Source of the DNA: JBBROS01 sp963752225 | Lineage (GTDB): Bacteria > Pseudomonadota > Alphaproteobacteria > Acetobacterales > Acetobacteraceae | Reading direction: 5' to 3' | Assembly: GCA_963752225.1 (NCBI GenBank) | Contig: CAVVXS010000007.1 | Location: 868,001-932,000, forward strand | DNA: 64,000 nucleotides | Shown: positions 7,941-17,610 of the stretch, piece by piece | Layout of the letters: each line of letters starts with the position of its first letter | Numbering within the stretch: position 1 is the first letter of the stretch | The notes under the pieces: model-generated | The model's input: the letters and a program-made list of their open reading frames with translations, nothing else | What the model was told of the DNA's origin: nothing | The model's database searches: none | Translations under genes and position numbers: made by a program

Positions 7941-8810
7941 TCAGGCGGCGCGGTTGGTCCCGCCCCCAACATGCCGGCTGAACAGCGCGAACAGGCGGCG
8001 AGTGACCGGCCCCACCTGCCCGTCCGCCACCGGGTCGCCATCGATGGCGACCACCGGTTTGACGAAGCTGGTTGCGCTGGTGATGAACGCTTCCCGCGCC
8101 TTGCGCGCTTCCTCCAGGCTGAAGGCGCGCTCGTCCAGCACGATGCCCTCGGCACGCAGTTCCGCTTCCAGCGCACCGCGGGTGCAGCCGGGCAAGATGG
8201 CGTGGCTCAACGGCGGAGCGCGCAGGGCCCCGGTGGCGTCGACGATCCAGAAGCTGGTCGCCGCCCCTTCGGTCACGATTCCGTCGCGGTCCACCAGGAT
8301 CGCCTCGGAGGCACCTTGCTCGCGCGCTGCTTGCCGGGCCAGCACGTTGGGCAGCAGGCCGACCGACTTGATGTCGCAACGGGCCCAGCGCTCGTCCGGC
8401 CGGGAGATGACGGTCGTGGTCCAGCGCTTGGCATCGGCCGGAAAGGCGGCGATGCGGCGGACCGTCACCACCAGGCTGGGCGGCGTGCCGGCGGCGGGAA
8501 AGACGTGATCGCGGCGGGCGACGCCGCGGGTGACCTGCATGTAGAGCAGGCCGTCCGACAAGCGGTTGCGCGCCGCGACCTCGGCCAGAACGCGTTCCAA
8601 CGCGGCCCGGCCCATCGGCGGCGCGATGCGCACCTCCCGCAGCGACCGCTCGAGCCGGGCGAAATGCCGGTCCCAGTCGACGAAGCGGCCGCCATGCAGG
8701 TGCACGACCTCGTAGATCCCGTCGGCGAACTGGTAACCGCGGTCCTCGATGTTCACCGAGGCGTCCCGTTGCGGCAGGTAGGCGCCGTTTACGTAAGCGA
8801 TCCGGCTCAT
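7941..8810 (-). CDS. dat: D-amino-acid aminotransferase (class IV PLP enzyme)
   Basis: PLP-dependent transaminase of fold type IV, 289 residues. It interconverts D-amino acids and 2-oxo acids, for example D-alanine and D-glutamate for peptidoglycan. The N-terminus (YVNGAYLPQRDASVNIEDRGYQFADGIYE) is characteristic of D-amino-acid transaminases. The catalytic lysine lies in the DIKSVGLLPNVLA segment, and EGATSFWIV is the conserved cofactor-region motif. It starts 22 bases after the ntrX stop, so it is probably in the ntr transcript. Branched-chain aminotransferase or aminodeoxychorismate lyase are alternatives within the fold, but the N-terminal sequence favours Dat. Confidence 0.85.
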   Translation of the reverse strand: MSRIAYVNGAYLPQRDASVNIEDRGYQFADGIYEVVHLHGGRFVDWDRHFARLERSLREVRIAPPMGRAALERVLAEVAARNRLSDGLLYMQVTRGVARRDHVFPAAGTPPSLVVTVRRIAAFPADAKRWTTTVISRPDERWARCDIKSVGLLPNVLARQAAREQGASEAILVDRDGIVTEGAATSFWIVDATGALRAPPLSHAILPGCTRGALEAELRAEGIVLDERAFSLEEARKAREAFITSATSFVKPVVAIDGDPVADGQVGPVTRRLFALFSRHVGGGTNRAA

Positions 8811-8832
8811 GCCGAGGGTCCGGCCCCGCGGC

Positions 8833-10230
8833 TCAACTTGGCACCCGGTCTTCGGAGTTGACGCCGAGCTGCTTGAGTTTGCGGTGCAGCGCGCTGCGCT
8901 CCATGCCGACGAAGCCGGCCGTGCGGCTGATGTTGCCGCCGAACCGCAGCAGCTGCGCCTGCAAGTATTGGGTCTCGAACAGGTCGCGGGCCTCGCGCAG
9001 CGGCAGCGCCATCAAGTCGGCGGACGGGTCCGAGCTCAGCAAAGCCGGCGCGCCCTGGCTGATTTCGGCCGGCAGCATGTCGGCGCGGATGGTGTCCTGC
9101 GGCGAGCCCGGCGCCATGATCAGCAGCCAGTCCATGAGGTTGCGGAGCTGGCGCACGTTGCCGGGCCAGTCATAGGCTTGCAGCGCGGTCAGCGCATCGG
9201 TCGAGAGCTCGCGCCCGGGCATGCCGGACAACTCCGCCGAGCGCTCGATGAAGTGACGCGCCAGCTCCGGCACATCCTCCCGGCGTTCGCGCAGCGACGG
9301 CATGCGAATCGGCACCACGGCCAACCGGTAATACAGGTCCTCGCGGAACCGCCCGGCGGCGATCTCGGCCTGCAGGTCGCGGTTGGTGGTGGCCAGCACG
9401 CGCACGTCGACCTTGACCCGGGTCGAACCGCCGATCCGCTCGAAGGTCTGGTCCTGCAGCGCGCGGACGATCTTGCCTTGTGTTTCCAGCGGCATGTCGG
9501 ACACTTCGTCCAGCAGCAAGGTGCCGCCATGTGCGCGCTCGAGCACGCCGGCGCGGCGCGGCGTGGCCGCCGGGTCGGACCCGACCTCGATGCCGAACAG
9601 CTCCTCTTCGAAGCGCGACGGGTTCAAGGTGGCGCAGTTCAGCGCCACGAACGGTCCTTCGGCACGGCGTGAGCGCTGGTGCACCATGCGCGCCGCGACC
9701 TCCTTGCCGGAGCCGGCAGGGCCGCTGATCAGCACGCGTGAGCCGGTTGGCGCCACCCGCTCGATCTGCGCGCGGAGGCCGACGATCGCCGGGCTGCCGC
9801 CGGTCAGTTCGGAATCGAAGCCGGCCCGGAGCCTGAGTTCGGCGTTCTCCCGCGACAGCCGCGCCGCCTCCAGCGCCCGGCGCACGATCAGCAGCAGACG
9901 GTCGGACTTGAACGGCTTCTCGATGAAGTCGTAGGCGCCGTGCTGGATGGCCGAAACCGCGGTCTCGATGGTGCCGTGGCCGCTGATCATCACGACCGGG
10001 ACGTGGGGTTCCTCGACGTGCATCGCCTGCAGGATGCCGAGCCCGTCGAGCTTGGAGCCTTGCAGCCAGACGTCGAGGATCACGAGCGAGGGACGGCGAT
10101 GGCGGAACGCGGCGATGGCGGCATCGCTGTCGCCGGCCTGCCGGACGGCGTAGCCCTCGTCTTCCAGTACGCCCTCGATCAGCATCCTGATGTCGGGCTC
10201 ATCGTCGACGATGAGGATGTCCTGTGGCAT
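8833..10230 (-). CDS. ntrX: Response regulator NtrX
   Basis: Response regulator partner of the sensor NtrY, linked in alphaproteobacteria to nitrogen, redox and envelope control. From the ATG at 10230 (MPQDILIVDDEPDIRM) it is 465 residues. A receiver domain has the acidic pocket DDEPD and phosphoacceptor LVILDVW. An AAA+ domain has a Walker A GPAGSGKE and Walker B LLLDEVSDM. A Fis-type helix-turn-helix ends at SRTAGFVGMERSALHRKLKQ. In place of the GAFTGA loop that contacts sigma-54 there is a GSDPAATPRRAG segment. It is therefore unlikely to be a normal sigma-54 activator. A terminator-like hairpin lies between ntrY and this gene. Confidence 0.95.
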   Translation of the reverse strand: MPQDILIVDDEPDIRMLIEGVLEDEGYAVRQAGDSDAAIAAFRHRRPSLVILDVWLQGSKLDGLGILQAMHVEEPHVPVVMISGHGTIETAVSAIQHGAYDFIEKPFKSDRLLLIVRRALEAARLSRENAELRLRAGFDSELTGGSPAIVGLRAQIERVAPTGSRVLISGPAGSGKEVAARMVHQRSRRAEGPFVALNCATLNPSRFEEELFGIEVGSDPAATPRRAGVLERAHGGTLLLDEVSDMPLETQGKIVRALQDQTFERIGGSTRVKVDVRVLATTNRDLQAEIAAGRFREDLYYRLAVVPIRMPSLRERREDVPELARHFIERSAELSGMPGRELSTDALTALQAYDWPGNVRQLRNLMDWLLIMAPGSPQDTIRADMLPAEISQGAPALLSSDPSADLMALPLREARDLFETQYLQAQLLRFGGNISRTAGFVGMERSALHRKLKQLGVNSEDRVPS

Positions 10231-10265
10231 ATCGGTTGTGTAACCCGGTTTGTGCGGTACGAAAA

Positions 10266-10288
10266 GCGCACCATCCGGTCTGGTGCGC
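10266..10288 (-). terminator. Terminator-like hairpin between ntrY and ntrX
   Basis: On the minus strand GCGCACCA pairs perfectly with TGGTGCGC across a 7-base loop, followed directly by TTTTC. It sits in the 123-bp gap after ntrY and 36 bases before the ntrX start. It could reduce read-through from ntrY into ntrX. Confidence 0.55.
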
Positions 10289-10353
10289 CGGGCCCCGGTT
10301 TGGACCGTAACGTTCACTCGGCAGGCGGTCGGGGAGTCGGGCCGCCGCCTCGA

Positions 10354-12588
10354 TCAGACCGTCGCCGGCAATGCCGGAGCCAGCAGCGGCAAGGCCAGGG
10401 TCGCGACCGCGCCCGGGCCGTCGGCGCGGTCGTCGAGCTCGAGCCGGCCGCCATGGTCTTCCATGATCTTCTTGACGATCGCGAGACCGAGGCCGGTGCC
10501 CTTCACCTTGTGCGTGACATAAGGCTCGGTCAGCCGCGCCCGGTCCTGCTCCGGCAGGCCCACCCCGTCATCCTGCACCCGGATCAGCGCCATCCCGTCA
10601 GCCGAGACGACCTCCACGGCGATATGGCCGGTCGGCTCGCCCTCCGCCCGCGCCCGCATGGCGACCGCGTCGGCCGCGTTCTGCAGCAGGTTCGTCAGCG
10701 CCTGGCCGAGCAGACGGCGGTCGCAGTTGGCCAGCGGCCCGCGCTCGGGAATGTTCGTGGTCCAGACGATCTCCGGGCGCGCACTCCGCTGCAGGATCAG
10801 CGCCTCGCGGGCGGTGCGGCCCACATCCTCCTGCCGCATCACCGGTTGCGGCATGCGGGCGAAGGCGGAGAACTCGTCGACCATACGGCCGATATCGCCG
10901 ACGTGGCGGACGATGGTGTCGGCGCATTGGGCGAAGGTCTCGGGATCGGACGTGATTTCGCGGGTGAACCGCCGCTTCAGCCGCTCGGCGCTGAGCTGGA
11001 TCGGCGTCAGCGGGTTTTTGATCTCGTGGGCAATGCGGCGCGCCACGTCGGCCCAGGCGGCCTTGCGCTGGGCCGATTGCAGCTCGGTGATGTCGTCGAA
11101 GGTGACGACGTAGCCCCCTGCCCGGCCACGGCTGTCGGCGCCGATCCGCACCAGCAAAGTGCGGCGACGCTGAGTCGGGCCGATCTCCACCTCGCCGGTG
11201 CGCGCGCGGTCCGGATGGGCGATCACCTCCTCCAGCATGTCGGCGAATTGCGGCACCACGTCCCGCAGCCGCTCGCCGATCGCGGCCGACAGGTCCATGC
11301 CCAGCAACTCCCCGGCGGCGGCGTTGGGCAGCTCGATCCGGCCCGCGGCGTCGAGCCCGATCACCCCCGCCGACACGCCGGCCAGCACCGTTTCGGTGAA
11401 ACGCCGGCGCTCGTCGATCTGGCTGTAGGCGTCCATCAGCTCGCTGCGCTGCGCGGCGAGCTGCCCGGTCATGCGGTTGAAGGCGCGCGACAGGCCGGCC
11501 ACCTCGTCCTCGCTGTGCATCTCCGGCACCCGGACGCCGAGGTCGCCGGCCCGCACCCGCTCGGCAGCCAGGATCAGCCGGCCGATTGGGCGGGCGATCT
11601 GGTTGGCCAGCACGAGTCCGAGCAGCACGGCCGCCGACAGCACCAGCAGGGCCACCAGCGCGAAGATCAGGGCGAACGTCACCTGCAGCCCGGAGCGATT
11701 GGCGTCGAGCCGCTGGTACTCGGCCACTGCCTGCTCGGTGCGGGCCATGTGGTCGAGAATCTGCGGGTCGACGGGACGGCCGATCAGCAGCATCAGCGAC
11801 GGCATTGCGTTGAGCTGCACCACGGCGCGGACCTGGCTGCTATCTGGGCCGCCGATCACCGCCACTTCGCCGCTGCGGGCCAGCTCGGTCGCGTCGCGCG
11901 GCGCCGGGTCGACGCCATAGCCGGACATTACGCCCACCCCGGCAATAACCTGGTTGGTGACGGGCTCGTAGATGATCGCTTCGGTCAGCCCGCGGAGCAC
12001 CGTCTGGGTCTGCAAGATCTGGCCGAACGTGTACGGGTCGTTGGCAAGGATCTGCCCGGCGCGGGCGAGATCGTTCGCCATGCCCAGCGCATCGGTGCGG
12101 ATGTTGTTGCGATGCTCCTCGAGATAGCCGCGCGACGCCTCGAGGCTCTCGTTGAGGGCGGTGCGGACGCGGTCGTTGAACCAGGCCTGGATGCCGAGGT
12201 TGAAGAACGCCGTCGCGAACACGGCCACGACGATGGTCGGCGTGACCGCGACCACGCTGAACAGCAGCACCAGCCGGACGTGCAGGCGGGAGCCGGCCGA
12301 GCCGCGCCGCCGCTCGACCCAGACCCGGGTGAGCCGCCCGGCCAGCACCGCGCCCAGCAGCAGCAGCACCACCAGGTTCGACAGCACCAGGGCGAAGATG
12401 AGGTTCGGTCGGCGCGACAGCCCGACGCCGCCCGACAGCACGATGAAGGTGCCGACGCCCAGCGCCAGCGCCAGCGCCGCCAGCAGCAGGGTGACGAATT
12501 TGCCGAGCATCGACTCGACCAGCCGGCGCGCCAGGGATGGCGCCCGTTCACCCGGGCGCAGCGAGCGGCGGTCGAACGGTGCGTTCAT
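10354..12588 (-). CDS. ntrY: Sensor histidine kinase NtrY
   Basis: Inner-membrane histidine kinase that phosphorylates NtrX. The 744-residue protein starts with several hydrophobic segments. A periplasmic sensing region of about 220 residues is followed by another membrane segment, a HAMP linker (IARPIGRLILAAERVRAGDL), a PAS domain, the H-box (ARRIAHEIKNPLTPIQLSAE) and an ATP-binding domain with N, G1 (DDGVGLPE) and G2 (GTGLGLAIVKKI) boxes. Length and order match NtrY. It lies 65 bases after ntrC. The phosphoacceptor His is in AHEIKNP. Confidence 0.96.
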   Translation of the reverse strand: MNAPFDRRSLRPGERAPSLARRLVESMLGKFVTLLLAALALALGVGTFIVLSGGVGLSRRPNLIFALVLSNLVVLLLLGAVLAGRLTRVWVERRRGSAGSRLHVRLVLLFSVVAVTPTIVVAVFATAFFNLGIQAWFNDRVRTALNESLEASRGYLEEHRNNIRTDALGMANDLARAGQILANDPYTFGQILQTQTVLRGLTEAIIYEPVTNQVIAGVGVMSGYGVDPAPRDATELARSGEVAVIGGPDSSQVRAVVQLNAMPSLMLLIGRPVDPQILDHMARTEQAVAEYQRLDANRSGLQVTFALIFALVALLVLSAAVLLGLVLANQIARPIGRLILAAERVRAGDLGVRVPEMHSEDEVAGLSRAFNRMTGQLAAQRSELMDAYSQIDERRRFTETVLAGVSAGVIGLDAAGRIELPNAAAGELLGMDLSAAIGERLRDVVPQFADMLEEVIAHPDRARTGEVEIGPTQRRRTLLVRIGADSRGRAGGYVVTFDDITELQSAQRKAAWADVARRIAHEIKNPLTPIQLSAERLKRRFTREITSDPETFAQCADTIVRHVGDIGRMVDEFSAFARMPQPVMRQEDVGRTAREALILQRSARPEIVWTTNIPERGPLANCDRRLLGQALTNLLQNAADAVAMRARAEGEPTGHIAVEVVSADGMALIRVQDDGVGLPEQDRARLTEPYVTHKVKGTGLGLAIVKKIMEDHGGRLELDDRADGPGAVATLALPLLAPALPATV

Positions 12589-12653
12589 GCGTCAGCGGGT
12601 TCCTCTGCCTCAGGCATCAGGTCGATAGCATACGCCATCGCCTGAGCCCCATG

Positions 12654-14108
<1,455 letters not shown>

Positions 14109-14145
14109 GCGGCGCGTGTCATGGGTTAAAATCCTAGCGTGCTGA

Positions 14146-15303
14146 TCAGGGAGCGTCGGCGTCGGCCTCGGTCAGCACCGGCAGGCACAAGCGGAACTCG
14201 GTTCGCCCCGGGCGGCTGTCGACTTCGATCAGCCCGTCATGGTCGCCGACGATCTTGGCCACCAGTGCAAGACCGAGGCCGCTGCCCGACGGCTTGCCGC
14301 TGACGAACGGATCGAACAGATGCGGCCGGATGTCCTCCGGGATGCCGGGCCCGTTGTCGCGCACCGTCACCAGCAGCGGCAAGTGCTGGCGCTGGCCGCT
14401 GCCGGGCACGGCGAGGCGCAGGCCATGCTGGTAGGCGGTCGTCAAGGTGATCTCGCCCCCGCCGCGCTCGACGATGCCCGCATCGGACAGGATGCTTTCG
14501 GCGGCGTTCTTGACGAGGTTCAGGATCACCTGGATCAGTTGGTCGCGGTTGCCCCAGACCGGCGGCAGCGACGGATCGTAGACCTCGTGAATGCGCAGGG
14601 TCTGGGCGAATCCGGTATGGGCCAGCCGGCGCACGTGCTCGAGCACCCGGTGGATGTTGACCGCCCGGCGCTCGATCGGCTTCTCGCCGAACACCTCCAT
14701 GCGGTCCACCAAGGCGCGGATCCGGTCGGCCTCGTCGCGGATCAGCACCGTCAACTCACGGTCGCCGTCGGACACGCTGGCTTCCAGCAGCTGGGCGGCG
14801 CCGCGGATGCCCGATAGCGGGTTCTTCACCTCGTGCGCCAGGATGGCCGACATGCCGCTGACGCTGCGGGCGGCGCCGCGGAACGCCATCTGCCGGTCAA
14901 GCGCCCGCGCGGCCGAGCTGTCGGTGAGGGTCACCAGCACGGCGCCGGGCTCCTCGTTCAGCGGCGTGCCTTGGACCGTGATGCCGCGCTTGTGCAGCCG
15001 CGGGCTTTCGAGCGCGAGGTCGTGGTCGACGATCGTCGCGCCGTGCGTGCGGACTTGGTCCAGCAGGTTGAAGATCGGGTTATCCTCGGGCAGCAGGGCG
15101 GACAGCCGGATCTGCGCCAGCTGCAGCATCGACAGCCCGAGGAACTGCTCCGCGGCATGGTTGGCGTAGCGAAAGCCGTTGGCGGCATCGAGCAGCAAGG
15201 TCGGTACCGGCAACGCGTCCAGCATCGCCATGCCGTCGGGCGCCGCCGTCCGAGTGGCGGCGGGCTTCACCAGAGCGAGGTTGTGGCGCGCGAGACCGGT
15301 CAT
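14146..15303 (-). CDS. ntrB: Nitrogen-regulation histidine kinase NtrB
   Basis: Soluble kinase/phosphatase that controls NtrC in response to PII. The 385-residue protein lacks membrane segments. It has an N-terminal PAS domain (LLLDAANGFRYANHAAEQFLG), the H-box LAHEVKNPLSGIRGAAQLLE with the phosphoacceptor His, an N-box (ILNLVKNAAES) and G-boxes (RDNGPGIPE, GSGLGLALVAKI). The ATG overlaps the dusB stop by four bases, the usual nifR3-ntrB coupling. Confidence 0.96.
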   Translation of the reverse strand: MTGLARHNLALVKPAATRTAAPDGMAMLDALPVPTLLLDAANGFRYANHAAEQFLGLSMLQLAQIRLSALLPEDNPIFNLLDQVRTHGATIVDHDLALESPRLHKRGITVQGTPLNEEPGAVLVTLTDSSAARALDRQMAFRGAARSVSGMSAILAHEVKNPLSGIRGAAQLLEASVSDGDRELTVLIRDEADRIRALVDRMEVFGEKPIERRAVNIHRVLEHVRRLAHTGFAQTLRIHEVYDPSLPPVWGNRDQLIQVILNLVKNAAESILSDAGIVERGGGEITLTTAYQHGLRLAVPGSGQRQHLPLLVTVRDNGPGIPEDIRPHLFDPFVSGKPSGSGLGLALVAKIVGDHDGLIEVDSRPGRTEFRLCLPVLTEADADAP

Positions 15304-16370
15304 GCGGCGAGCGCGTCCGGCTCGGGCCGCACCGCGGCGCGGCTGGCGCCGGCCTCGATCAGCGGGTCATAGAAGCGGTCGATCAGCTCACGCACCGCTT
15401 CGGCCGAGGGCGTGCGGTTCACCGCGGCGCGGAACTCGGCCGAGCCGAACAGGCCGCGCGAGTACCAAGACACATGCTTGCGCGCGACACGCACGCCGGC
15501 TTCGTTTCCACAATGGACGAGCATCGCCTCGTAGTGTTCGAGCAATACACGTTTTTGTTCGGCCAACCTCGGCTCGTCCTGCGGCGTCCCGGTTTGCAGG
15601 AAGCGGGCGACGAGGGCTGTGAACCACGGCCGGCCGTAGCAGCCGCGGCCGATCATCACGCCATCCGCCCCGGATTGCGCGAGCGCCTCGGCCGCGTCCT
15701 GCTCGGTCAGAATGTCGCCGTTGGCGATTACCGGGATGCCGACCGCGGCCTTCACGCGGGCGATGAAACGCCAATCGGCCGTTCCCGTGTAGAATTGCTG
15801 CCGTGTGCGGCCGTGCACCGTCACCATCTGGATGCCGCACGCCTCGGCGATGCGGGCCAAATTGGGTGCGTTCAGATTGGCGTGGTCCCAGCCCATGCGC
15901 ATCTTGAGCGTAACCGGCACCGCGACCGCCTTGACCGTCGCTTCCAGCAGCCGCGCCGCGGCCACCTCGTCCCGCATCAGCGCCGACCCGGCGGATTGGC
16001 CCACCGCCACCTTTTTCACCGGGCAGCCGAAGTTGATATCGACCAGGTTGGCGCCGTGTCCGACCGCGATCCGCGCCGCTTCCGCCATCGCCGCCGGCTC
16101 GCAACCGGCCAGTTGCACCGACGCCGGGCCGCCGCTGCCGTCCACCTCGGCCATCCGCAGCGTGGTGCGGTTCTCCCGCACCATTGCCCAGGACGCGATC
16201 ATTTCCGATACCACGAGCCCGGCGCCGTGCCGCTTCGCGAGGCGGCGGAACGGCAAGTCGGTGACACCCGACATCGGCGCCAACACCACCGGCGTATCGA
16301 GACGGACTGCAGACGGCCCGCTGCCAAGCGTGATCGGCGCGATGCGCGGAGTTAGTGGCTGATTGCACAT
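15300..16370 (-). CDS. dusB: tRNA-dihydrouridine synthase DusB
   Basis: FMN enzyme that reduces uridines in the tRNA D-loop (formerly NifR3). The 356-residue protein is a TIM barrel with APMSGVTDLPFRRL, the catalytic-Cys motif DINFGCPVKKV, KMRMGW, VHGRTRQQ, NGDI and GVMIGRGCYGRPW. These are all hallmarks of the family. It is the first gene of the ntr transcript, divergent from ispDF across a 101-bp gap that must carry both promoters. The first residues (MCNQPLTPRIAPI) suit a start at 16370. Confidence 0.96.
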   Translation of the reverse strand: MCNQPLTPRIAPITLGSGPSAVRLDTPVVLAPMSGVTDLPFRRLAKRHGAGLVVSEMIASWAMVRENRTTLRMAEVDGSGGPASVQLAGCEPAAMAEAARIAVGHGANLVDINFGCPVKKVAVGQSAGSALMRDEVAAARLLEATVKAVAVPVTLKMRMGWDHANLNAPNLARIAEACGIQMVTVHGRTRQQFYTGTADWRFIARVKAAVGIPVIANGDILTEQDAAEALAQSGADGVMIGRGCYGRPWFTALVARFLQTGTPQDEPRLAEQKRVLLEHYEAMLVHCGNEAGVRVARKHVSWYSRGLFGSAEFRAAVNRTPSAEAVRELIDRFYDPLIEAGASRAAVRPEPDALAA

Positions 16371-16471
16371 GATTTGGGCAAATTACGGTGTTACAGCGCC
16401 GCATGCAATCGCTCTCCGCACGAGACGCGGCTCGGGTTGACGCGTCGCTGAGCGGGCCGCATGAGACGCCC

Positions 16472-17602
16472 ATGCGCGTCGCCGCCCTTCTGGTCGCTGC
16501 CGGGTCCGGATCCCGGTTCGGAACCGATCAGCCGAAACAGTTCGTGTCCTGTGCCGGCCGGCCGGTGCTGCGTTGGGCGGCCGAGGCGCTGCTGGCCGAA
16601 ACGGACCTGCTGCAGCCGGTCGGCGAAGCCGGTCCGATCTCGGCGGCGCTGGATGGTCTGCCGGTCCTGCCGGCCGTGGCCGGCGGCGCCACGCGGCAGG
16701 ACAGCGTGCGGCTTGGGCTCGAGGCACTGGCGGCGCATCGTCCCGACCTCGTGCTGGTGCACGATGGCGCGCGGCCGTTCATCCCTCCCGGTACGGTGCC
16801 CGCCCTGTGCCGCGCGTTGCAGACCGCGCCGGGCGCAATCCCGGCATTGCCGGTCGCCGACACGCTCAAGCGCGCGGCGGCCGGGCGGATCGAGGCGACG
16901 GTGCCGCGCGACGGCCTGTTCCGGGCGCAGACGCCGCAGGCGTTCCGCTTCCCGCTGCTGCTCGCGCTGCATCGCGAGATGGGGTCCGGCGCGACGGATG
17001 ACGCATCGCTGCTGGAGGCGGCGGGCCATGCGGTGGCGCTGGTGCCGGGCTCGGACGACAACATCAAGCTGACTTATCCGGAGGACCTGGTGCGATTGGA
17101 ACGCGTGCTGCAGCCGGCGCTGTTTCCCCGCACCGGCACCGGGTTCGACGTCCATGTGCTGGTGGAGGGCCGGCCGCTGATCCTGTGCGGCGTCACGGTG
17201 CCGCACGAGCGCGGGCTGGCCGGCCATTCCGACGCCGACGTCGGCATCCATGCGCTGTGCGACGCCATCTACGGCGCTCTGGCCGAGGGCGACATCGGCC
17301 GTCATTTCCCGCCCAGCGAAGCCACCTGGAAGGACGCCGACAGCGCCCGCTTCCTGCGTCACGCGGCCGAGCGGGTCCGGGCGCGCGGCGGGCGGGTCGG
17401 CAATGTCGACGTCACGCTGATCTGCGAGCGGCCGAAGATCACCCCGCACGCGCCGGCGATGATCGCCCGAGTCGCCGAGCTGCTCGGGACCACGCCCGAC
17501 CGGGTTTCGGTCAAGGCGACCACCACGGAACGGCTCGGCTTTGCCGGCCGTGGCGAGGGGATCGCGGCCCAGGCGGTGGCAACGCTGCTGCTGCCGGACT
17601 GA
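16472..17602 (+). CDS. ispDF: Bifunctional IspD/IspF isoprenoid enzyme
   Basis: Fusion catalysing two steps of the MEP pathway: MEP cytidylyltransferase (IspD) and 2-C-methyl-D-erythritol 2,4-cyclodiphosphate synthase (IspF). The N-terminal part (about 1-220) has the CTP-binding LLVAAGSGSRFG and the VLVHDGARPF motif. The C-terminal part (about 221-376) starts with GTGFDVHVLVEGRPLILCG and carries the metal-binding HSDADVGIHALCDA and the KATTTERLGFAGRGEGI end. The ATG at 16472 gives MRVAALLVAAG, the family start. The frame is open further upstream but looks non-coding. The fused form is common in alphaproteobacteria. Confidence 0.96.
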   Translation: MRVAALLVAAGSGSRFGTDQPKQFVSCAGRPVLRWAAEALLAETDLLQPVGEAGPISAALDGLPVLPAVAGGATRQDSVRLGLEALAAHRPDLVLVHDGARPFIPPGTVPALCRALQTAPGAIPALPVADTLKRAAAGRIEATVPRDGLFRAQTPQAFRFPLLLALHREMGSGATDDASLLEAAGHAVALVPGSDDNIKLTYPEDLVRLERVLQPALFPRTGTGFDVHVLVEGRPLILCGVTVPHERGLAGHSDADVGIHALCDAIYGALAEGDIGRHFPPSEATWKDADSARFLRHAAERVRARGGRVGNVDVTLICERPKITPHAPAMIARVAELLGTTPDRVSVKATTTERLGFAGRGEGIAAQAVATLLLPD

Positions 17603-17610
17603 GTTTGCCC

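Noticed and set aside
9940..12645. A 901-codon open frame on the plus strand
   Set aside because: It lies antisense to ntrX and ntrY, whose domains are unambiguous. Composition (His/Gln/Arg/Gly-rich) is that of a high-GC shadow frame.
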